From: RGIG4708 sp045633845
Lineage (GTDB): Bacteria > Bacillota > Clostridia > UMGS1810
DNA: 35,152 bases
Assembly: GCA_045633845.1 (NCBI GenBank)
Contig: JAZQZC010000018.1
Span: 1-35,152 of the forward strand
Direction of reading: 5' to 3'
The notes below the pieces were generated by a model. That model was not told the DNA's origin. It searched no databases and saw nothing but the letters and a program-made list of their open reading frames with translations. A program made the position numbers and the translations under genes. Positions 23,867-32,009 of this stretch are shown in pieces (the first letter of the stretch is position 1; every line of letters begins with the position of its first letter).

Positions 23867-24199
23867 ATGATTAAGGTTGATATTTTCCGTGACAAGCTTG
23901 GTAATATTACCAGGTTTGAGTGCAGCGGTCATTCGGGATATGCGCCTTCAGGCAGTGACATTGTGTGCGCAGCTGTTACAAGCGTAATATATTCCGCAAT
24001 GAACGGCATCGAAAATGTGCTGCACATCAATTTCGGCTACGAGCAGAGTGACGGTTACGTGTTCTGTGTTATGCCGAGCGATTTATCAGAGATTGATACA
24101 AAACATATAAATATATTGCTGGAGTCGATGTTTTTGTTTCTTAAGGAATTGGAAGCGCAGTATCCGGACAATATATCAATATCCGAATTGGAGGTGTAA
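23867..24199 (+). CDS. prp: Ribosomal-processing cysteine protease Prp
   Basis: A 110-aa protease (YsxB family) with the catalytic dyad H22 in CSGHSGYA and C34 in DIVCAAVTS. In Firmicutes it removes a short N-terminal extension from L27, a step needed for a working ribosome. The next gene encodes an L27 with exactly such an extension. It starts two bases after the rplU stop and ends three bases before rpmA. Confidence 0.95.
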   Translation: MIKVDIFRDKLGNITRFECSGHSGYAPSGSDIVCAAVTSVIYSAMNGIENVLHINFGYEQSDGYVFCVMPSDLSEIDTKHINILLESMFLFLKELEAQYPDNISISELEV

Positions 24200-24202
24200 C
24201 TA

Positions 24203-24481
24203 ATGTTCGCATTAAACATACAGCTTTTCGCTCATAAAAAAGGTATGGGTAGTACAAAGAACGGCCGTGACAGTGAGTCCAAAAGACTTGGCGTTAAAAA
24301 GGCTGACGGTTCTTATGTAGTTTCAGGTAACATCCTTGTTAGACAGCGTGGTACAAAAATTCATCCGGGTGTTAATGTAAAAAGAGGTAGCGACGATACA
24401 CTTTTCGCAGTTGCTAATGGTAAAGTTAAGTTTGAAAGACTTGGCAAAGACAAAAAGCAGGTAAGTGTAATCGCGCAGTAA
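24203..24481 (+). CDS. rpmA: 50S ribosomal protein L27 with cleavable leader
   Basis: A 92-aa protein beginning MFALNIQLFAHKKGMGSTKNGRDSE. The first nine residues form the Firmicutes pre-sequence, and Prp is expected to cut between F9 and A10, exposing the AHKKG tail that reaches the peptidyl transferase centre. The remainder is typical L27 (QRGTKIHPGVNVKRGSDDTLFA). It is last of the three coupled genes and is followed by hairpins. Confidence 0.98.
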   Translation: MFALNIQLFAHKKGMGSTKNGRDSESKRLGVKKADGSYVVSGNILVRQRGTKIHPGVNVKRGSDDTLFAVANGKVKFERLGKDKKQVSVIAQ

Positions 24482-24490
24482 TTTAAACAT

Positions 24491-24614
24491 AAAAGCCGAG
24501 TGTACTTGATGAGTTCACTCGGCTTTTAATATCTGCGTAAGCAGATATATTGCTGACGCAACTCGATATAATTGTGTAGAGAACAATTTCGATATGTTAT
24601 GCCAAAGGCATAAC
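24491..24614 (+). promoter_or_regulatory. Terminator-like hairpin and structured leader before obgE
   Basis: A 12-bp stem (24491-24502 with 24516-24527) follows rpmA but has a short T tract, so termination is probably partial. It is followed by ATATCTGC/GCAGATAT with a GTAA tetraloop (24529-24548), a weaker hairpin near 24562-24595 and GTTATGCC/GGCATAAC (24596-24614). These hairpins make a structured 160-base intergenic leader for obgE. No known riboswitch class is recognised. Confidence 0.55.
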
Positions 24615-24643
24615 GATAATAATCATAAGGAGGTAATTTATAG

Positions 24644-25924
24644 ATGCTTGCAGATACAGCCATTATTACCATCGAAGCCGGCAACGGCGGCAACGGACTT
24701 GTGTCATTCCATCGTGAAAAATATGTTGCGGCAGGCGGCCCCGACGGCGGTGACGGCGGCAGAGGCGGCAGCGTAATATTTGTTGCCGACTCAAAGCTCA
24801 GCACTCTTGCCGATTTTCGTTACAAAAAGCACTACAAGGCGCAAAACGGTGAGGATGGCAGAAGTGCCCGTTCAAGCGGCAAAAACGGTGCAGACCTTGT
24901 TGTAAAAGTGCCTGTTGGCACAGTTATAAAAGATATTGAGCGCGACCGCGTAATAGCCGATATGAAAACAGATGGGCAGGAATTTGTTGCTGCAAAAGGC
25001 GGCAGCGGCGGCTGGGGCAACTCACATTTTGCAACTGCAACAAGGCAAATTCCCCGCTTTGCAAAAAGCGGCACCGATGGAGAGTCCAGACAAATCAGCC
25101 TTGAGCTTAAGCTTCTTGCAGATGTTGGACTTGTGGGCTTCCCTAATGTGGGCAAATCCACATTGCTCTCTGTTGTCAGTGATGCAAAGCCAAAAATTGC
25201 AAACTATCACTTTACCACCCTGGAGCCAAACCTTGGCGTTGTAGACCTGGGTGTTGGTAATAGCTTTGTTATTGCAGATATTCCGGGGCTCATTGAGGGA
25301 GCAAGCGCAGGCATTGGCCTTGGGCACGAGTTTTTACGCCATGTGGAGCGCACAAGACTTTTGCTCCATGTTGTTGATGCGTCGGGCATAGAGGGGCGCA
25401 ATCCAATAGAGGATTTTGACCTTATCAATAACGAAATTACAACCTACAATCCGCTCCTTGCCGAAAAGCCGCAAATTGTGGTTGCAAACAAAAAAGACGT
25501 TGTGTATGACGATAGCATATACGAGGGATTTTGCACCGAAATGGAATCACGAGGCTACAAGGTTTTTCGTATTTCGGCCGCAACACAGCTCGGCACAAAT
25601 GAGCTTATGCTTTATGTTTCGTCAATTCTCGATACAATCCCTGTTCCTGTTTTGTGTGATGAAGAGGAAGAGGAGCTCACTGTTATTGCATTTGAGGATG
25701 AAATAGATTATACAATCACCCGTGACGACCGCGGTACATTTATTGTGGAGGGTCCCTGGATTAAAAAGCTTATCGGCTCCACCAACTTTGATGATACAGA
25801 GTCGCTCACATATTTCCAAAATGCACTTCGACGCAAAGGCGTTATCAAAGACCTTGTAAAAAGAGGCTGTGCAGAGGGTGATGCTGTGCAGATGTATGAT
25901 GTAGAATTTGATTTTGTGGATTAA
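24644..25924 (+). CDS. obgE: GTPase Obg/CgtA
   Basis: A 426-aa three-domain GTPase needed for 50S assembly and linked to stress and sporulation control. The glycine-rich Obg fold (1-158) is followed by a G domain with P-loop GFPNVGKS (165-172), DIPG (212-215) and NKKD (282-285), and a C-terminal OCT domain (about 345-426). ATG follows AAGGAGG. It lies after rpmA in the conserved rplU-prp-rpmA-obgE order, but a hairpin-rich 160-bp spacer suggests partly separate expression. Confidence 0.98.
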   Translation: MLADTAIITIEAGNGGNGLVSFHREKYVAAGGPDGGDGGRGGSVIFVADSKLSTLADFRYKKHYKAQNGEDGRSARSSGKNGADLVVKVPVGTVIKDIERDRVIADMKTDGQEFVAAKGGSGGWGNSHFATATRQIPRFAKSGTDGESRQISLELKLLADVGLVGFPNVGKSTLLSVVSDAKPKIANYHFTTLEPNLGVVDLGVGNSFVIADIPGLIEGASAGIGLGHEFLRHVERTRLLLHVVDASGIEGRNPIEDFDLINNEITTYNPLLAEKPQIVVANKKDVVYDDSIYEGFCTEMESRGYKVFRISAATQLGTNELMLYVSSILDTIPVPVLCDEEEEELTVIAFEDEIDYTITRDDRGTFIVEGPWIKKLIGSTNFDDTESLTYFQNALRRKGVIKDLVKRGCAEGDAVQMYDVEFDFVD

Positions 25925-25997
25925 ATATTATTAAGAAAATATTAGCCATCGGAGTTCGGATTACTCTCTTTCGGCTAAGAAATAAAGAAATTCACAC

Positions 25998-26040
25998 AAA
26001 AATAACTGCCATTGACAAATGGCAGTTATTTTTGTATAAT
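25998..26040 (+). promoter_or_regulatory. Terminator hairpin with embedded consensus promoter
   Basis: A perfect 16-bp stem (25998-26013 with 26018-26033, GACA loop) ends the obgE transcript. TTGACA (26012-26017) spans the stem top and loop, and TATAAT (26035-26040) follows at exactly 17 bases, just past the stem. A looser hairpin (TTAGCC 25942-25947 with GGCTAA 25973-25978) lies upstream. The same DNA appears to end one operon and start the yhbY operon. Confidence 0.85.
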
Positions 26041-26083
26041 AGTAAGGTGGTAAATAGGTTTTACACACGAAAGGAATTAAAAT

Positions 26084-26551
26084 ATGCTTACAAGTAAACA
26101 AAGAGCGTTTTTGCGTGGGCTTGCCTCTACAAAAAATACGCTTATGCAAATAGGAAAAGGCGGCATCAGCGAAAATGTGGTTGCCCAGATTAATCAGCTT
26201 TTGGAGGCTAACGAAATTGTAAAAATTCACTGTCTCGAAAATACTCTTGTAGATGCAAAAGCTGTGCTTGACGAAATAGCGGAGCTCATTCCCGATTGCG
26301 AGCCTGTTGCAACAATCGGCAGACGCGTTATTATATACAGACAGTCAAAAGAAAATAAACAGATAGATTTAAACAAGCTTTGCGTTATCCCAAAGGAGGA
26401 TAAAAAGGCTGCAAAGCCTGCAAAAGCTGCAAAGCCAAACAGATTATCTGCCAAGAAAAATGCAAAGGCAAAACCCTTTGGCAATACAAAATCTGCTTCA
26501 CGCGGCAGCCGCGGCGACTTTGGGCGCAAGCAAGAGCTCAAATCAAAATAA
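26084..26551 (+). CDS. yhbY: YhbY/CRM-domain ribosome assembly RNA-binding protein
   Basis: A 155-aa protein. Residues 1-95 form a CRM RNA-binding domain (MLTSKQRAFLRGLA, the IGKGGIS loop, RRVIIYRQSKEN) that associates with pre-50S particles. Residues about 100-155 form a Lys/Ala-rich basic tail (AAKPAKAAKPNRLSAKKNAKAK), longer than the usual YhbY of about 97 aa and probably disordered RNA-binding sequence. It is the first gene of a six-gene run starting at the promoter at 26012-26040. Confidence 0.93.
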   Translation: MLTSKQRAFLRGLASTKNTLMQIGKGGISENVVAQINQLLEANEIVKIHCLENTLVDAKAVLDEIAELIPDCEPVATIGRRVIIYRQSKENKQIDLNKLCVIPKEDKKAAKPAKAAKPNRLSAKKNAKAKPFGNTKSASRGSRGDFGRKQELKSK

Positions 26552-26563
26552 GGAATGATGTAA

Positions 26564-27175
26564 TTGGCAAAAATTGGTATTTTTGGCGGTACCTTCAACC
26601 CGGTTCATACAGGGCATATGCAAATGGCACACTGTATTATAAAAAACACAGACGTTGACAAAATAGTTTTTGTGCCAAACGGCAATCCTCCTCACAAAAC
26701 AAATAAGATTATTGCGGATGCGCATCATCGCTACAATATGCTACTGCTTGCAACAGAGGGCAACAAAAGCTTTGAGGTTTCGGATTACGAAATTTCAAAA
26801 CCCGGCCCTTGCTACACAGTAGATACAATTCGCCATTTTAAAAAGCAAAACCCGCAGCATTCATTTTGCTTTATAATAGGAGCCGATTCTCTTGATTATA
26901 TTGACAAGTGGATGGATGCACAAAGCTTGATTGCCGAAAATGAGTTTGTTGTAATCAACCGAAATTTTAAGCAAAACTACAACCTTGACAAAAATATTGA
27001 ATATATATTGTCTTTAGGCGGAAAAGTAAAAAAAGCGGATATGACGGCAGTTGATGTATCGTCATCTCAAATCAGAGCCATGATACAAAACGGCATAGAT
27101 ATTGAGAGCCTTGTAGGGCAAAAAGTAAACGAATATATTTTAACCAACAAATTATATCTTGGGAGAAATGAATAA
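26564..27175 (+). CDS. nadD: Nicotinate-nucleotide adenylyltransferase
   Basis: A 203-aa enzyme joining nicotinate mononucleotide with ATP to give deamido-NAD. It has GGTFNPVHTGHM (residues 8-19, H15 and H18 of the nucleotidyltransferase motif) and the C-terminal SSSQIR phosphate-binding motif. Translation starts at TTG (26564) with AAGGA upstream; the only nearby ATG runs into a stop. The nadD-yqeK-LCP-rsfS order is conserved in Firmicutes. Confidence 0.95.
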   Translation: MAKIGIFGGTFNPVHTGHMQMAHCIIKNTDVDKIVFVPNGNPPHKTNKIIADAHHRYNMLLLATEGNKSFEVSDYEISKPGPCYTVDTIRHFKKQNPQHSFCFIIGADSLDYIDKWMDAQSLIAENEFVVINRNFKQNYNLDKNIEYILSLGGKVKKADMTAVDVSSSQIRAMIQNGIDIESLVGQKVNEYILTNKLYLGRNE

Positions 27176-27742
27176 ATGACCATCCAACAAATGACAGCAA
27201 AACTTAAATCCGAGCTACTGGAAAAAAGATTTGTTCATTCCATAGGCGTTATGGAATGCGCTGTTGAGCTTGCAAGGCTTTACGGAGCAGATGAACAAAA
27301 GGCTGCAATTGCAGGTTTACTTCACGACTGTGCAAAAAATTATTCGAGAGACGATATGTTTGCCCTGTGCGAAAAATATCGGATTTCCCTTGACGATGTT
27401 ATGAAAAGTGCAACAGGCCTTATACACGGACTTCTCGGTGCTGAGGTTGCGCGCCGTGAGTATGGAGTAGACGACCCCGACATTTATGATGCTATATATT
27501 ATCACACTGTGGGCAAGCCCGATATGAGCCTCTTAACACAAATTATTTATATAGCCGACGGAATTGAAAAAAACAGGCACTACGACGGAGTTGACCGCAT
27601 AAGAGCGCTTGCGTACGAAAATCTTGACAAAGCTCTTATACTTCAGATTGACTACACAATCAAGTCGGTACTTTCAAAGGGCGCGCTTTTACATACCAAT
27701 ACCATTGATACACGAAATTTTTATCTCAGCAAACAGAGATAG
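27176..27742 (+). CDS. yqeK: YqeK HD-domain dinucleoside tetraphosphate hydrolase
   Basis: A 188-aa HD phosphohydrolase, with H21 in RFVHSIGV, the HD pair in LLHDCAKNY (H50-D51), the HGLLGAEV histidine and YHTVG. Family members cleave Ap4A symmetrically to two ADP, removing a stress-linked nucleotide. Its ATG directly follows the nadD stop codon, giving tight coupling. Confidence 0.93.
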   Translation: MTIQQMTAKLKSELLEKRFVHSIGVMECAVELARLYGADEQKAAIAGLLHDCAKNYSRDDMFALCEKYRISLDDVMKSATGLIHGLLGAEVARREYGVDDPDIYDAIYYHTVGKPDMSLLTQIIYIADGIEKNRHYDGVDRIRALAYENLDKALILQIDYTIKSVLSKGALLHTNTIDTRNFYLSKQR

Positions 27743-27763
27743 ACAAAAAGAAGGGCGGAGCAT

Positions 27764-29044
27764 ATGAATAACAGAAAACTAAAAGCATATATACGATTGA
27801 CTCTCACATTTACACTGATATTTTCGATAGTTGCCGCAACGGCTTTTGCGGTTGTTATAAATATGATGGACGGAAAGTTTTTGGGTTATGATATCGGAGG
27901 CGAAAATTCCAAAACCTATGTAAATGTTGCACTGCTTGGTGTAGACAAAGATGGAACGCGTACCGATGTTATTATCCTCGGTCAGCTTAATATGGTAGAC
28001 AATTCAATAAGCCTTTTGCAGATACCTCGTGACACATATGTGGCAAACAACGGCAGACGTGACCGCAAAATCAACTCGGCTTGGGGTGCCGGCAAACAAA
28101 ATCAGGTTTTTAAAGAAATTGAAATGGTCACAGGCATAGAGGTAGAAAATTATGTGCTTGTAGATACATCACAGTTTCGCGATATTATAGATGATATGGG
28201 CGGCGTTGAATTTAATGTGCCCATAAATATGAACTACGACGACCCTGCACAAAATTTGCACATACATCTCGAAAAGGGCTTGCAGGTTCTTGACGGCGAT
28301 AAGGCAGAGCAGTTTGTACGTTTCCGTCAAAACAACAACGGCAGCGGATATGCACGTGGCGACGTAGAGCGCCTTGAGGCACAGCAGGGCTTTATCAAAG
28401 CGGCTATCGACCAGCTGTTTTCGCTTACAAATACATTCAGAATACCAAAAATCGTTTCGAGAATATCGGGTATGCTCCAAACCAATATGTCAAACTCAAA
28501 GCTGCTTTCGTATGCACCATATATCTTTAAGGTTGACAGAGCAAACGTAAACATAATGACTCTTGCAGGCGAGGGCAGATATATCGGTGGCGGCTCCTAC
28601 TATGTACCTTTTGAAAGTCAGAATCAGCAAATCGTTCAGCAGTATTTTACACCGCAGTATGAAGAAATGAACGAGGACGAAATTTCTATGATAAACGATG
28701 TGATAGGTAGCGGCGGCGAGCAGATGGAAGTGGATTATTCAACCGGTGAGGATGCAAAAAAATCTTTTGCAAACAGATTTGTAAAGGTGGATATAATAGA
28801 TGCATCGGACGGAGTTGCTGATATTGAATGGGTAGAGCAGATGCTTGGGGATTACGGCTACAGCGTTACTGCAGTTACCGACACACTTTCGTATGTGAGC
28901 GAAAGCACACAGGTTGTTGCAAAATCAGACAACGGCAAAGGCGACAATATAGCTAAAATATTCGGACTTGCCGAGTTTACACTTAATAACGACAAATCAA
29001 ACGGAACACAAATTACTATTATTCTCGGAAAGGATATGTCATAA
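27764..29044 (+). CDS. LytR-CpsA-Psr (LCP) wall-polymer ligase
   Basis: A 426-aa membrane-anchored enzyme. A cytoplasmic basic N-terminus and one transmembrane helix (about 8-32) precede an LCP domain (about 55-215). The domain shows TRTDVIILGQLN, LLQIPRDTYV and YARGDVERLEAQQGFI, with the acidic and arginine residues that bind the polyprenyl pyrophosphate. A LytR_C domain (about 335-426) follows. LCP enzymes attach teichoic acids or other glycopolymers from lipid carriers to peptidoglycan. The start follows an AGGGCGGAG SD, and rsfS begins on the base after its stop codon. Confidence 0.95.
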   Translation: MNNRKLKAYIRLTLTFTLIFSIVAATAFAVVINMMDGKFLGYDIGGENSKTYVNVALLGVDKDGTRTDVIILGQLNMVDNSISLLQIPRDTYVANNGRRDRKINSAWGAGKQNQVFKEIEMVTGIEVENYVLVDTSQFRDIIDDMGGVEFNVPINMNYDDPAQNLHIHLEKGLQVLDGDKAEQFVRFRQNNNGSGYARGDVERLEAQQGFIKAAIDQLFSLTNTFRIPKIVSRISGMLQTNMSNSKLLSYAPYIFKVDRANVNIMTLAGEGRYIGGGSYYVPFESQNQQIVQQYFTPQYEEMNEDEISMINDVIGSGGEQMEVDYSTGEDAKKSFANRFVKVDIIDASDGVADIEWVEQMLGDYGYSVTAVTDTLSYVSESTQVVAKSDNGKGDNIAKIFGLAEFTLNNDKSNGTQITIILGKDMS

Positions 29045-29401
29045 ATGGAACCAAAACAACTTATGGAGCAAATAGTTAAATTTGCAGACGATAAAAAAGC
29101 AAAAAATATCACAGTGCTTGATATAAGCCGGCTCACCACTCTTACCGATTACTTTGTAATATGCGAGGGCGGCTCGTCAACTCAGGTTAAAGCAATTGTT
29201 GACGAGGTAGAAGAAAAGCTGTCGGAGCAGGGAGTTACAGTTCACGGAATAGAGGGCTTTAGCTCTGCAGATTGGATTTTGATGGATTATACAGACGTTG
29301 TGCTGCACGTGTTTACAGAGCAGTCGAGAGAGTTTTTCAATATCGAAAATCTGTGGTCTGATGCAAAGCAAATTGATGTTGACGAAATTTTGGGATTATA
29401 A
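29045..29401 (+). CDS. rsfS: Ribosomal silencing factor RsfS
   Basis: A 118-aa protein that binds L14 and blocks subunit joining when nutrients are short. Family signs are KAKNITVLDISRLTTLTDYFVICEG, STQVKAIVDEVEEKL and the C-terminal DWILMDYTDVVLHVFTEQSREFF. Its ATG abuts the LCP stop codon. leuS follows 21 bp downstream. Confidence 0.96.
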   Translation: MEPKQLMEQIVKFADDKKAKNITVLDISRLTTLTDYFVICEGGSSTQVKAIVDEVEEKLSEQGVTVHGIEGFSSADWILMDYTDVVLHVFTEQSREFFNIENLWSDAKQIDVDEILGL

Positions 29402-29422
29402 ATTTGACGGGAGAGATACACT

Positions 29423-31882
29423 ATGAATTATAATTTTGCACAAATAGAAAAGAAATGGCAAAAAAAATGGGAGGATGACGGCAGCTTCAAGGTAACCGAG
29501 GACGCGTCAAAGCCCAAGTATTACACACTGGAGATGTTCCCTTACCCATCGGGTAACCTTCATATGGGTCACGTTCGTAACTATTCAATAGGTGACGTTG
29601 TTGCACGCTTTAAAACAATGAACGGCTACAATGTACTTCACCCTATGGGCTACGACTCATTTGGGCTTCCTGCCGAAAATGCTGCTATCAAGCACGGTGC
29701 ACAACCTAAAAAATGGACTCTCGAAAATATACAAACAATGACAGGTCAGCTCAAAACAATGGGTATCAGCTACGACTGGGACAGACAGGTTGCAACCTGT
29801 ATGCCCGACTACTACAAGTGGACACAGTGGATGTTCCTTCAGCTCTACAAAAAGGGCCTTGCATACAAAAAAAAGCAGTATGTTAACTGGTGTCCTTCCT
29901 GCCAGACAGTTCTTGCAAACGAGCAGGTTGTTAACGGCAAGTGCGAAAGATGTAAATCCCTTGTGGGCAAAAAAGACCTCGAACAGTGGTTTTTCAAAAT
30001 TACAGATTATGCAGACAGACTTCTCGCGGATATCAACAAGCTCGACGGCTGGCCCGAAAAGGTTAAAACAATGCAGGCTAACTGGATTGGCAAAAGCAAG
30101 GGTGCAACCGTTGACTTTAAGGTTGACGGCAGCGACAAAACTCTTACAGTTTATACTACAAGACCTGACACTCTCTATGGTGTAACCTTTATGGTAATGG
30201 CTCCCGAAAGCCCCCTCACCGAAGAAATTATTGCAGACAGCGAGACAGAGGCAGAGTGCAGAGAATTCATCCAAAAAATTCAGCACACCGACGAAATTAC
30301 ACGTACAAGTGCCGATGTAGAAAAAGAGGGCGTGTTTACAGGCAAATATGTAATCAACCCGCTCACAGGCCGCAAAATACCGCTCTATCTTGCAAACTAT
30401 GTAATTCTCGACTACGGCACAGGCGTTGTAATGGCAGTTCCTGCACACGACCAACGTGACTTTGATTTTGCAAAAAAATATAATTTGCCGATAGACGTTG
30501 TTATTACTCCCGACGGCAACCAAATAGACGGAAGTAAGCTTACCGAAGCATTTGCTGCCGAAGGTATTATGGTAAATTCGGGCGAATTTTCGGGACTTAG
30601 CAACAAAGAGGCTATGGCTGCGATTATAAAGTATCTTGAAGATAGTAAAATCGGCGGTGCAAAAACAAACTTCAAGCTTCGTGACTGGCTTATTTCACGT
30701 CAGAGATACTGGGGCGCACCTATTCCGATTATCTATTGTGACGATTGCGGTGCTCAGCCTGTACCCGAAAGTGATTTGCCTGTTATGCTCCCTGAGGATG
30801 TAGAATTTACAGGTCTAGGCAAATCACCGCTTGCAACAAGCAAAACCTTTATGAATACAAAATGTCCTAAGTGCGGCAAGCCTGCCACAAGAGAAATTGA
30901 CACTATGGATACATTTGTGTGCTCATCATGGTATTTCCTCAGATATTGCGACCCAAAAAATGATGCAATGCCTTTTTCAAAACAATCACAGCAGTATTGG
31001 ATGAACGTAGACCAATACATAGGCGGTGTAGAGCATGCAATACTTCATCTCCTTTATGCGAGATTCTTTACAAAGGCACTTTACGATATGGGCTATGTGT
31101 CGGTAGACGAGCCGTTCAAAAACCTGCTCACACAGGGTATGGTGCTCAAGGACGGCACAAAAATGAGTAAATCTCTCGGCAATGTAGTAAGCCCCGAAGA
31201 AATCATTTCAAAATACGGCGCAGACACCGCAAGACTTTTTATACTGTTTGCGGCACCGCCCGAAAGAGATTTGGAATGGAGCGACACTGCGGTAGAGGGC
31301 TCATACAGATTTTTAAATCGTGTGTTCCGCTTTGTGGACGACAATGCATCAAAAATTGATTTGAGTGCAAAATGCGACCCGTCAAACCTTACAAAAGAGG
31401 ACAAAGAGCTCCGTTATGTGCTTAACTACACCAAGAAAAAGGGCACAGACGACATCAGCATCCGCTTCAACTTCAACACATGTATTTCGGGTATTATGGA
31501 GCTTGTAAATGCGCTGTACTCATACACAGGCACAAACACTGCCCTGGTTAGTGAAGCGGTTCACGACCTCATTATTATGCTTGCGCCTTTTGTTCCTCAC
31601 ATTACAGAGGAGCTCTGGCAGATGGTTGGCGGCACAGGCAGTGTGCATCAGCAGAGTTGGGTAACATATGACGAGTCTGCTCTCCAAAAAGACGAGGTAG
31701 AAATTGTTATTCAGATTAACGGCAAAATCAAAGACAAAATCAACGTTGCATCAGGCCTTGATGATGAGGCAATAAAGGCTGCTGCAATGGAAAGCGATAA
31801 AGTAAAAGCTCTTGTTGAGGGCAAAACTGTTGTAAAGGTTATTATTGTTAAGGGTAAGCTGGTAAATATAGTAATCAAATAA
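29423..31882 (+). CDS. leuS: Leucyl-tRNA synthetase
   Basis: An 819-aa class I synthetase with HMGH (47-50) as its HIGH signature and KMSKS at 580-584. A zinc-ribbon-like section (CPSCQTVLANEQVVNGKCERC) follows near residue 154, the CP1 editing domain lies at about 220-410, and the anticodon-binding domain and C-terminal extension (VEIVIQINGKIKDKI) complete the protein. Its length is typical of bacterial LeuRS. No T-box lies upstream, so it appears to be expressed as the last gene of the yhbY operon. A GGGAG SD precedes ATG. Confidence 0.98.
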   Translation: MNYNFAQIEKKWQKKWEDDGSFKVTEDASKPKYYTLEMFPYPSGNLHMGHVRNYSIGDVVARFKTMNGYNVLHPMGYDSFGLPAENAAIKHGAQPKKWTLENIQTMTGQLKTMGISYDWDRQVATCMPDYYKWTQWMFLQLYKKGLAYKKKQYVNWCPSCQTVLANEQVVNGKCERCKSLVGKKDLEQWFFKITDYADRLLADINKLDGWPEKVKTMQANWIGKSKGATVDFKVDGSDKTLTVYTTRPDTLYGVTFMVMAPESPLTEEIIADSETEAECREFIQKIQHTDEITRTSADVEKEGVFTGKYVINPLTGRKIPLYLANYVILDYGTGVVMAVPAHDQRDFDFAKKYNLPIDVVITPDGNQIDGSKLTEAFAAEGIMVNSGEFSGLSNKEAMAAIIKYLEDSKIGGAKTNFKLRDWLISRQRYWGAPIPIIYCDDCGAQPVPESDLPVMLPEDVEFTGLGKSPLATSKTFMNTKCPKCGKPATREIDTMDTFVCSSWYFLRYCDPKNDAMPFSKQSQQYWMNVDQYIGGVEHAILHLLYARFFTKALYDMGYVSVDEPFKNLLTQGMVLKDGTKMSKSLGNVVSPEEIISKYGADTARLFILFAAPPERDLEWSDTAVEGSYRFLNRVFRFVDDNASKIDLSAKCDPSNLTKEDKELRYVLNYTKKKGTDDISIRFNFNTCISGIMELVNALYSYTGTNTALVSEAVHDLIIMLAPFVPHITEELWQMVGGTGSVHQQSWVTYDESALQKDEVEIVIQINGKIKDKINVASGLDDEAIKAAAMESDKVKALVEGKTVVKVIIVKGKLVNIVIK

Positions 31883-31968
31883 ACGGATTGTTGAATTTAG
31901 CGAATATCGAACAAACTTCATCTAAATTCAATCAATCTGACGGATTACATTGAATTTGGCAATAATAG

Positions 31969-32001
31969 AGGGGATTCTCAAATAGAGAATCCCCTTTGTT
32001 T
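31969..32001. terminator. Bidirectional terminator between leuS and the convergent lipoprotein gene
   Basis: An 11-bp stem (31969-31979 with 31985-31995) has T-rich sequence on the plus side (TTTGTTTT) and a less T-rich flank on the minus side. It ends leuS transcripts and may end the convergent gene. An extra 10-bp inverted repeat (31891-31900 with 31922-31931) lies just after leuS. Confidence 0.85.
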
Positions 32002-32009
32002 TGATATTG

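Noticed and set aside
29657..30523. 288-aa minus-strand ORF inside leuS
   Set aside because: Antisense frame of a clear leucyl-tRNA synthetase, Cys/Phe/Val-rich and without an SD.
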